Positions 10,960 to 16,357 of a DNA stretch of 21,823 bases are shown in pieces. The notes under the pieces are model-generated. The model was not told where the DNA came from, did not search any database, and was given only the letters and a program-made list of their open reading frames with translations. Positions within the stretch are counted from its first letter, which is position 1, and each line of letters starts with the position of its first letter. This DNA comes from CAYMLL01 sp964390645 (GTDB lineage Bacteria > Planctomycetota > UBA8108): contig CAYMLL010000108.1 of the NCBI GenBank assembly GCA_964390645.1, positions 1 through 21,823 of the forward strand, in the 5' to 3' direction. Made by a program: the position numbers and the translations under genes.

Positions 10960-11940
10960 TCAGAGGCTCGAGAGGGCCTGATCGAGGAGCTCCTCGGCGA
11001 CCTTCATCATCTTCGTCTCGGCGAGTCGCTTATGCTTCGTCAGCTTCTTGAGCATCCTCGCCGCCGTCGGGACCCCCTTGGCGCCGACGTCGAGATAGAG
11101 CTGCGCCCGGACGACCGTCGCGGCGACCTCCATCTCGAGCTTGAGCTCCTTGTCCTTCTTCAGCTCCCTGAGGCGAGCCTTCGCGGTCTTGCCGGTCTCG
11201 AGCCCCTTGAAGGACTTCTCGAGATCCGTGAGCTTCGTCAGGACGACGTGGAACTGCCCCTCGACAACCTTCTTCTCCACGAGCTCGAGCTCGGACTTGC
11301 CGTACGCCCGGAGCGTGGCGAGAGCCGCCTGGGCCTTCTCCGCCGACTCGGGCTTCTTGGGACGCTTGATGTAGCGCTCGAGCTCCTTGACACCGGAGGA
11401 GTACTTCTTCGCGTTGAGAAGGATTTCGGCCTTCTTCAAATCGGAGGGCAGCTCGAAGTGCGGGCCGAGGCGCACCGACTTCAGGGCCTCCTCGATCTGT
11501 TCGGCCCTGAGACCGGCGGGGTGCCCCTGCCAGAGGACCTTGCCGTCAGAGCCGACGAGCCACGAGGCCGGGATGCCCCGCGAGCTGTAGCCGCTCGCAT
11601 TGCCGATGGCGATGACGTAGTTGATACCCTTCTGATCGATAAAGGACTTGACCTTGCTGCTGGGCTCGTTGGTCACGCCAACGATCGACAACCCCTTCTT
11701 GCCGAACTTCGTCTGAAGCTCGTTCAAGTGCGGGATCGCCCGGACGCAGGGGCCTCACCAGGTCGCCCACTTCTCGACCAGGATGACACGACCCTTGAGC
11801 TTGTCCCAGCTGACCGCGTCCCTGGAGTTCAACCACTCCGTTGGCTCGAGCTTGGGCGCCGGCGAACCCACCGACGCGGCAGAGAGGCCCACAGGACTCG
11901 CCACCGCGGTGGCGAGCGAGAGGGCAAACAAGAGTCTCAT
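10960..11940 (-). CDS. TlpA-like periplasmic thioredoxin, probable selenoprotein (in-frame TGA as Sec62)
   Basis: Read through the TGA at 11757-11755, this is one 326-residue protein. A signal peptide (about 1-22) is followed by a TlpA/AhpC-like thioredoxin fold: V-I-L-V-E-K-W-A-T-W-[TGA62]-G-P-C65, L-S-I-V-G-V-T-N, and the cis-proline loop G-I-P-A-S-W-L-V. The TGA falls exactly on the nucleophilic cysteine of W-C-G-P-C. Downstream codons continue the fold without another stop, then enter a Lys/Glu-rich helical C-terminal extension (about 165-326) that I do not recognise. Start: ATG at 11940 with AGGAGG about 8 nt upstream. The gene ends in TGA, so recoding is local. The likely role is extracytoplasmic thiol-disulfide or selenenyl-sulfide redox chemistry. 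The alternative is a nonsense-mutated tlpA, but the active-site position makes that unlikely. Confidence 0.85.
11729..11748 (-). promoter_or_regulatory. Candidate bacterial SECIS hairpin in the TlpA-like gene
   Basis: On the minus strand, CGGG (11742-11739) and CCCG (11734-11731) form a stem closing a CGAT loop (11738-11735). An alternative outer pairing TGCG/CGCA is also possible. The loop starts 17 nt after the TGA and has G as its second base. Known bacterial SECIS elements carry a G in the first two loop positions at about this distance. It was read by eye and not folded. Confidence 0.6.
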
Positions 11941-11995
11941 CTCACGTTCCTCCTGGACCGGGTTCCGCTACAAGGGCCAGAGTGGGCCTGGAACG

Positions 11996-12001
11996 ATTGT
12001 A
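11996..12001 (-). promoter_or_regulatory. Possible -10 element for the TlpA-like gene
   Basis: TACAAT on the minus strand (12001-11996) matches the -10 consensus at five of six bases, 55 nt before the ATG. A TTGCTA lies upstream with a long 20-nt spacer, so the -35 is poor. Confidence 0.3.
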
Positions 12002-12141
12002 AGCGGTCCGTCAGCCCGATGTAGCAAAATCCGGCGTTCCTCACGGGCCGGGAGGAAGGTCCGATAAGCATGCTGCGGGCCCGGATTTCTCACCGATTTC
12101 GTCGCGAGAGGTCACGAGTCGTGGCGCGGCAAGGAGGATCA

Positions 12142-12188
12142 GCGGCTCGACCGCAGGCGTGCTGCCTGCACGCTGAGGATCGAGCCGC
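12142..12188. terminator. Strong 47-nt hairpin downstream of the dockerin-repeat gene
   Basis: GCGGCTCGA (12142-12150) pairs perfectly with TCGAGCCGC (12180-12188). Inside, GCGTGC (12157-12162) pairs with GCACGC (12168-12173) over a TGCCT loop, with CA/TG extending the inner stem. It begins 65 nt after the stop of the minus-strand gene and is followed on that strand by TGATCCTCCTTG. A terminator is the simplest reading; a small structured RNA is possible. Confidence 0.45.
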
Positions 12189-12252
12189 GCAGCCCGACAC
12201 CGTCCACGGCACGACTTGTGACTTCGCAGCAGGAAGCGGCGAGACATGCGGG

Positions 12253-13293
12253 CTAGCGCTCGCGGACGCCATCCTCCGTCGACGACAGCTCCGGGCAGGA
12301 GGCGCAGGGCGCCACCGTCGGGCAGCTCTCGATCCAGAGACAGTCCGAGCCGAGGGGGTGGGGCGGTCCGCCCATGAAGAGCCAGCGGAAGATCGCCAGC
12401 GCGTCGGCCATCTCGACCACGGCGTTCTCCCCGACTCCGCGCCAGTTGAGCAGGGCGATGTTCGAGGCGTGCGAGTGGTGGCCGTTGCCGCAGGGCAGCT
12501 CCACCGAGCGAGCGCTGAAAAGATAGTTGAGGACACAGAGGCCGTCCGAGAGGTCGACCCCGCCGTCCTGGTTGCAGTCTCCAGGCACCTGGTTGACACA
12601 GCCCGTGCGGCACGCGGCGCGCGGATAGAACGCGCAGTCCGCATCCTGCGGGTCCGGGTTGCCGCAGAGGAGCGGCCCCGGCGCCGGCGGGGGCCGACCA
12701 TCGTTCTCGCAGAACTCGAGCAGGAACACGACGTCCGCCGTCGTCACCGCGCCGTCGCCGTTCGCGTCGCGCGCGCCGTGGCAGTCGCACGGAAGGTCCT
12801 CACCCCCGAACAGATGCGCCCGCAGCAGAACCGCGTCGGAGGAGTTGACGCAGCCGTCACAGTTGACGTCGCCGCGCTTGTACGACGGCTCGCCGCAGAC
12901 GACCCTCGGGTAGCGCGCGCAGCCGAGCCGGTCGTCCGTCGGGTCGCGGCCGCAACGGAACGGACCCGGAGCCGGCGGCGGCGCACCGTGGGCCTCGAGA
13001 AAGGACAGCAGGTGGACGACGTCGTCGAGACCCACCGCGCCGTCATCGTTGACGTCCTGTGCGTCGCCGCAGCCACAGCGCAGCGGGAGCTCCAGAAACA
13101 GGTGTCCCGCCAGCTCCGTCGCATCGACCAGAGACACGAAGCCGTTGCAGTTGACGTCACCGCGCTTGTAGGGCGTCGTCGTCCCCCCGTGCGGCTCGAC
13201 GGGTCCGCCGTCCTGCGCCGTGACCGTACCGAGAAGCCCGAGGACGACCACCGGCAGCGCTCCGCATAAGATCCATCTCGTACTGCGTTCCAT
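12253..13293 (-). CDS. Secreted protein composed of three dockerin-like EF-hand modules
   Basis: A 346-residue protein. Residues 1-26 form a signal peptide (hydrophobic 8-24, likely cleavage after T-V-T-A). Three modules follow at about 42-133, 138-231 and 237-333. Each has a first EF-hand loop (G-D-V-N-C-N-G or G-D-C-N-Q-D-G), a second Asp-rich loop and a Pro/Gly/Cys tail (P-P-P-A-P-G-P...C-G...D). Module 3 is degenerate: its second loop has lost the D-x-N-x-D-G pattern and carries H-H-S-H. Many paired cysteines suggest disulfides outside the cytoplasm. There is no catalytic domain, so a scaffold or adaptor role is the plausible inference. Start: ATG at 13293 with AAGGAG about 7-8 nt upstream. 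Confidence 0.85.
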   Translation of the reverse strand: MERSTRWILCGALPVVVLGLLGTVTAQDGGPVEPHGGTTTPYKRGDVNCNGFVSLVDATELAGHLFLELPLRCGCGDAQDVNDDGAVGLDDVVHLLSFLEAHGAPPPAPGPFRCGRDPTDDRLGCARYPRVVCGEPSYKRGDVNCDGCVNSSDAVLLRAHLFGGEDLPCDCHGARDANGDGAVTTADVVFLLEFCENDGRPPPAPGPLLCGNPDPQDADCAFYPRAACRTGCVNQVPGDCNQDGGVDLSDGLCVLNYLFSARSVELPCGNGHHSHASNIALLNWRGVGENAVVEMADALAIFRWLFMGGPPHPLGSDCLWIESCPTVAPCASCPELSSTEDGVRER

Positions 13294-13597
13294 CGCAGAT
13301 CTCCTTTCGACCAGGAAAGGGCACAGGCGGAGCCCGGGCGTCGTGTCCGACAACCCCGTGACGCCCCCCGAATCGTCGCAGGAGGACGACGACGCCGGAC
13401 GTGCACCTCGCGAGACGATACGACCGTCTCCCTTGGAGCCGTCTCCCTTGAGGCCTTTTCCCCTCGAGCTCGTCGAATGCCCTGTTCCGTGTTGCTGGAC
13501 GCAGGCCCTCGGTCCACAACTGACGGTCGATGTTAAGGGTCGGTTCGCGGGACGTCTCGGATGTTCGAGAGTTTTTTCTTCGGATCGGCGCTTCGGG
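13294..13597. other. 304-bp intergenic region upstream of the dockerin-repeat gene
   Basis: No plausible gene is visible. It contains the Shine-Dalgarno of the dockerin-repeat gene, a tandem pair of near-identical 15-mers at 13424-13453 (shared core CCGTCTCCCTTG) and a T-run at 13572-13577. No clear sigma-70 promoter is seen. Confidence 0.6.
13424..13453. repeat. Two tandem 15-bp direct repeats
   Basis: CCGTCTCCCTTGGAG (13424-13438) is followed directly by CCGTCTCCCTTGAGG (13439-13453), identical over the first 12 bp. They lie about 130-160 bp upstream of the dockerin-repeat gene and could be binding-site repeats or a short slippage duplication. Confidence 0.5.
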
Positions 13598-14683
13598 TCA
13601 GCGCTCGATCGGCGCCGCCCCGAGACATGTATCGGCCTCGTAGAAGACCGCGAACTGCCCGGGGGCGATGCCCGCGTCCCCGCCGTCGAGCGACACGTGT
13701 CCACCGTCGCCGTCACGCAGCGCCAGCAGGCACCCATGGACACGCTCCCCGTGACGCAGCTTGACGCTCAGCGGAGCGCCCGTCGGCGGGCCACCGATCC
13801 AGTGGGGAGCGCCGATCTCGAAGTCGCCGCGTCGGTGTTCGTCGAGCTTCCGGGCGTGGGAGACGTAGACGATGTTGCGCTCGAGGTCCTTCCCGACGAC
13901 GTACCACGGCCCGCCCGAGAGGCCGAGTCCGCGGCGCTGGCCGATGGTGTGGAACCAGAACCCTCGGTGCTCGCCGAGCCTGCTGTCCGTCTCACGCTCA
14001 CGGATCTCGCCGGGGCGAGCGCCGAGGTGGTGCTCGACGAACTCCTCGAAGCGGATCTTGCCGAGGAAGCAGATGCCCTGGCTGTCCGGACGGTCCCGGT
14101 TCGGCAGCTCGTAGCGCGCGGCAAGCTCACGCACCTCGTCCTTGCGCACCCCGCCGATCGGAAAGACGCAGCGCGCGAGCTGACGCTGGTCGAGGTACGA
14201 CAGGAAGTACGTCTGGTCCTTGACCGGGTCGACGCCCTTGAGAAGCCGGAAGGCGCCGGCCCCGTCCTCGACGCGGGCCTCCTCGACGCGGGCCTCCTCG
14301 ACGCGGGCATAGTGCCCCGTGCCGACCCTGTCGAAGGATGCCCCGACCTCGTCGAGGAAGGCGCCGAACTTGATGCGCTGGTTGCAGAAGATATCCGGGC
14401 TGGGCGTGCACCCGGCCTCGAGCTCGGCGAGGGTGTACGAGACGACGCGGTCCCAGTACTCGCGCTGCATCGGCACGATCTCGAGCGGCACACCGAGCGA
14501 CGCGCAGATCTCCCGCGCGTAGCCGACGTCCTCGTCCCACGGGCAGCTGCCGAGGAACGACAGCTCGTCCTCGAGCCAGACCTTGAGGTAGAAGGCGGTG
14601 ATGTCGTCGTGACCCGCGTCGCGTAGCAGACGCAGCGCGACGGAGCTGTCGACACCCCCGGAGAGAAGAACAGCGGTACTCAT
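13598..14683 (-). CDS. mnmA: tRNA-specific 2-thiouridylase MnmA
   Basis: A 361-residue protein, normal for MnmA (E. coli 368). MnmA makes 2-thiouridine at wobble position 34 of Lys, Glu and Gln tRNAs, using ATP to activate the base and persulfide sulfur from a relay. Visible features are the PP-loop S-G-G-V-D-S-S (8-14), the nucleophile Cys100 in P-D-I-F-C-N-Q-R-I-K-F, the V-G-T-G-H-Y-A-R loop, the conserved K-D-Q-T-Y-F-L (155-161), and the second catalytic Cys205 in D-S-Q-G-I-C-F-L-G. An A-R-V-E-E repeat follows G-H-Y at residues 126-140, from a 15-bp DNA triplication. The ATG at 14683 places the PP-loop at the usual distance; an ATG at 14719 would add 12 residues. It is divergent from the 14743 gene. 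Confidence 0.95.
   Translation of the reverse strand: MSTAVLLSGGVDSSVALRLLRDAGHDDITAFYLKVWLEDELSFLGSCPWDEDVGYAREICASLGVPLEIVPMQREYWDRVVSYTLAELEAGCTPSPDIFCNQRIKFGAFLDEVGASFDRVGTGHYARVEEARVEEARVEDGAGAFRLLKGVDPVKDQTYFLSYLDQRQLARCVFPIGGVRKDEVRELAARYELPNRDRPDSQGICFLGKIRFEEFVEHHLGARPGEIRERETDSRLGEHRGFWFHTIGQRRGLGLSGGPWYVVGKDLERNIVYVSHARKLDEHRRGDFEIGAPHWIGGPPTGAPLSVKLRHGERVHGCLLALRDGDGGHVSLDGGDAGIAPGQFAVFYEADTCLGAAPIER
14264..14308. repeat. In-frame 15-bp triplication inside mnmA
   Basis: Three tandem copies of a 15-mer (CTCCTCGACGCGGGC on the plus strand, first copy one base different) lie at 14264-14278, 14279-14293 and 14294-14308. Each encodes five residues (A-R-V-E-E/D), so copy-number change keeps the frame. 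Confidence 0.85.
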
Positions 14684-14742
14684 CGGCGAGAAGGGCGTTA
14701 ATCTGGTCGAAGGATGCATGATAGCAGGACGGAGAGAGGACC

Positions 14743-15780
14743 GTGATCCGAATCGCCATTCTCGGCGCGGGTGAGATCGCCGAGCGTCATGTCGAGGGAC
14801 TGCAGCGTGCGAGAGGAGTTCGCCTCGTCAGCGTCTGCGATCCGCTCACCGAGAGGGCGAACGCCCTGGCCCTCGCGGCGGGCTTCGATCGAGTCGACGC
14901 CGACGCGGACGACGCCATCGCGGCTGACGACATCGATCTCGTCCTCGTCCTGACGCCGCACGACCTCCACGCCCCGCAGGTCGTCGCCGCCCTCGAGGCC
15001 GGCAAGCACGTCGTCTGCGAGAAGCCGATGGGCCGCACGGTCGCCGAGTGCGATGCCATGCTCGAGGCGGCCGCGCGCACGGGACGGCAGCTCTTCGTCA
15101 CCCACGTCCTGCGCACGATGTTCTTCTTCGCCAGAGCGCACGAGCGCGTCGATGCAGGTGCTCTCGGCCGGCTGACGCTCGGCTCCTTCCGCTGGTACAC
15201 CGACGAGCTGTCGCGACTCGACGATCCGACTCACTGGAAGGGCACCCGGGACGTATCCGGAGGCGGTGTGCTCATCGACGGTGGCTGTCATGCCTGCGAT
15301 GTCGGCAACTGGCTCTTCGGTCCTGCGCGGCGGGTGCAGGCGCTCGCGGACCGGCTCGTCGCGACGCGCGAGGCGGTCGGCGAGGACACGGCCGTCTTTC
15401 AGGTCGAGTACGAGTCCGGCGCGCTCGCGAGCTACTCGATGAGCTTCGTCGCCGGCAGCGGGCTGCGACCGCGGCGCTTCGCGTGCGGCATGGACGTCGA
15501 CCTCTACGGCACCGAGGGCCACATCGAGGGCGGCTACCGCTTCCGCGACGAGGAGCACCGCCACTACCTCACCGAGCATCGCGGCGGCGAGGAGGATCGC
15601 GTCCATCCGGTCGACTCGGCGGGAGTCTACGGAGACATCGACGTCGCGATCATCGAGGCGCTGCGCGGCGAGCGGCAGACGCCCGTGACCCCGATCGAGG
15701 CCCGCAACGCGGTCGCCGTTGTCGAGGCGGCGTATCGCTCGCTCGAGAGCGGCACGTCGGTCGACGTCGACTGGCGCTAG
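14743..15780 (+). CDS. Gfo/Idh/MocA family oxidoreductase (second copy)
   Basis: A 345-residue NAD(P)-dependent oxidoreductase. The N-terminal nucleotide-binding motif is I-A-I-L-G-A-G-E-I-A-E-R-H (4-16), the signature E93-K94-P95 is in V-V-C-E-K-P-M-G, and the likely catalytic His183 is in L-I-D-G-G-C-H-A-C-D-V-G-N-W. It starts with GTG at 14743, preceded by a GGAGAG Shine-Dalgarno 6 nt upstream. It is only distantly similar to the family member at 5492-6550. The gene is divergent from mnmA (59-bp gap) and convergent with the AhpD-like gene, whose stop codon overlaps its own in CTAG at 15777-15780. Planctomycetes carry many such paralogs; the substrate is probably a sugar or polyol but cannot be specified. 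Confidence 0.9.
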   Translation: MIRIAILGAGEIAERHVEGLQRARGVRLVSVCDPLTERANALALAAGFDRVDADADDAIAADDIDLVLVLTPHDLHAPQVVAALEAGKHVVCEKPMGRTVAECDAMLEAAARTGRQLFVTHVLRTMFFFARAHERVDAGALGRLTLGSFRWYTDELSRLDDPTHWKGTRDVSGGGVLIDGGCHACDVGNWLFGPARRVQALADRLVATREAVGEDTAVFQVEYESGALASYSMSFVAGSGLRPRRFACGMDVDLYGTEGHIEGGYRFRDEEHRHYLTEHRGGEEDRVHPVDSAGVYGDIDVAIIEALRGERQTPVTPIEARNAVAVVEAAYRSLESGTSVDVDWR

Positions 15781-16334
15781 CGGCCCCTCGGCGGCATCTC
15801 CGGCTCGAGCTCGCAGCCCAGACCATCGACGATGCGGTTCGCGTACGCGAAGAAGCCGACGACGTGAGCGACGTCGAGGATGGCGCGATCGTCGAGCCCC
15901 TCGACGCGCAGCGGCTCGAGGTCCGACTTCCGCATCGCCGCGGGCTCTCGCGCCAGCTTCGCGGCGTACTCGCAGATCGTCCGCTCACGCGGGCTCGACT
16001 CGGCCTGTCGCCAGTCCCGCTTGATCGCGTCGACCCAGGCGTCCCGATCCGTGACCTCCGACCGGAGAGCCTCGCCGTGCGCCTCGAGTCAGTAGTGGCA
16101 GCGCGTCTCGACGGAGACGACGGTCGCGATCATCTCGCGCTCCGCGCGCGACAGCGGCGAGGGACCGAACATCAGCGTCTTGTAGAGTCCTACCCACGCG
16201 GAGAGGGCCGGCGGATGGAGGCTCGAGAGCCCGACGACGTTGTGCACGCGACCGCAGCGGCGCACCGCCTCGTCGTACTCCTCGCGCAGCGGTCCCTCCG
16301 CGTCGTCGGGGTCGATCGTATCGATCCACGCCAT
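15777..16334 (-). CDS. AhpD-like peroxidase-related enzyme, probable selenoprotein (in-frame TGA as Sec82)
   Basis: Read through the TGA at 16091-16089, this is a 185-residue protein of the AhpD/carboxymuconolactone decarboxylase-like peroxidase-related family, at normal length. The active site reads E67...C79-H-Y-[TGA82]-L-E-A-H86. Spacing (Glu to Cys 12, Cys to Sec 3, Sec to His 4) equals that of the mycobacterial AhpD relay Glu118/Cys130/Cys133/His137, so the TGA replaces the peroxidatic cysteine. The frame continues through G-E-A-L-R and C-E-Y-A-A-K-L-A-R-E-P to a family-typical end (A-N-R-I-V-D-G-L-G), stopping at TAG. GAGGAGG lies 6 nt before the ATG at 16334. It follows the cytochrome dehydrogenase gene by 23 bp, probably in one operon. 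The inferred role is peroxide or disulfide reduction. A nonsense mutation is the alternative. Confidence 0.88.
16055..16068 (-). promoter_or_regulatory. Candidate bacterial SECIS hairpin with GGUC loop in the AhpD-like gene
   Basis: On the minus strand, CTCC-GGTC-GGAG (16067-16056) forms a 4-bp stem, extended by one T-G wobble (16068/16055), around a GGTC loop. The loop begins 26 nt after the TGA. A GGUC-containing apical loop is the SelB-binding feature of the E. coli formate dehydrogenase SECIS elements. It was read by eye and not folded. Confidence 0.7.
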
Positions 16335-16357
16335 GATGACCTCCTCGCACTGGTGAG

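Larger units (their letters stand above)
11941..12252. other. 312-bp intergenic region with promoter-like and structured elements
   Basis: No convincing coding frame is visible. It holds the leader and possible -10 of the TlpA-like gene (right to left), a short palindrome CACGAGTCGTG at 12113-12123, and the strong hairpin at 12142-12188. I looked for a tRNA, including selC, and found no T-loop signature. Confidence 0.6.

Noticed and set aside
11755..11757. Change of genetic code (TGA read as Trp or Cys throughout) as the explanation for the internal TGAs
   Set aside because: TGA ends the protease, the monooxygenase, MFS and first Gfo/Idh genes, mnmA and the TlpA-like gene itself, so it is a functional stop in this genome.
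11941..12252. Possible tRNA or selC gene in the structured gap beside the TlpA-like gene
   Set aside because: No T-loop GGTTCGANTCC-like signature, no acceptor stem pairing and no UCA anticodon loop could be assembled; the symmetry is a simple nested hairpin.
13554..13577. Stem TCTCG/CGAGA followed by a run of six T on the plus strand, like an intrinsic terminator
   Set aside because: No plus-strand gene lies upstream that it could terminate; both neighbours are on the minus strand and the 5-bp stem is weak.
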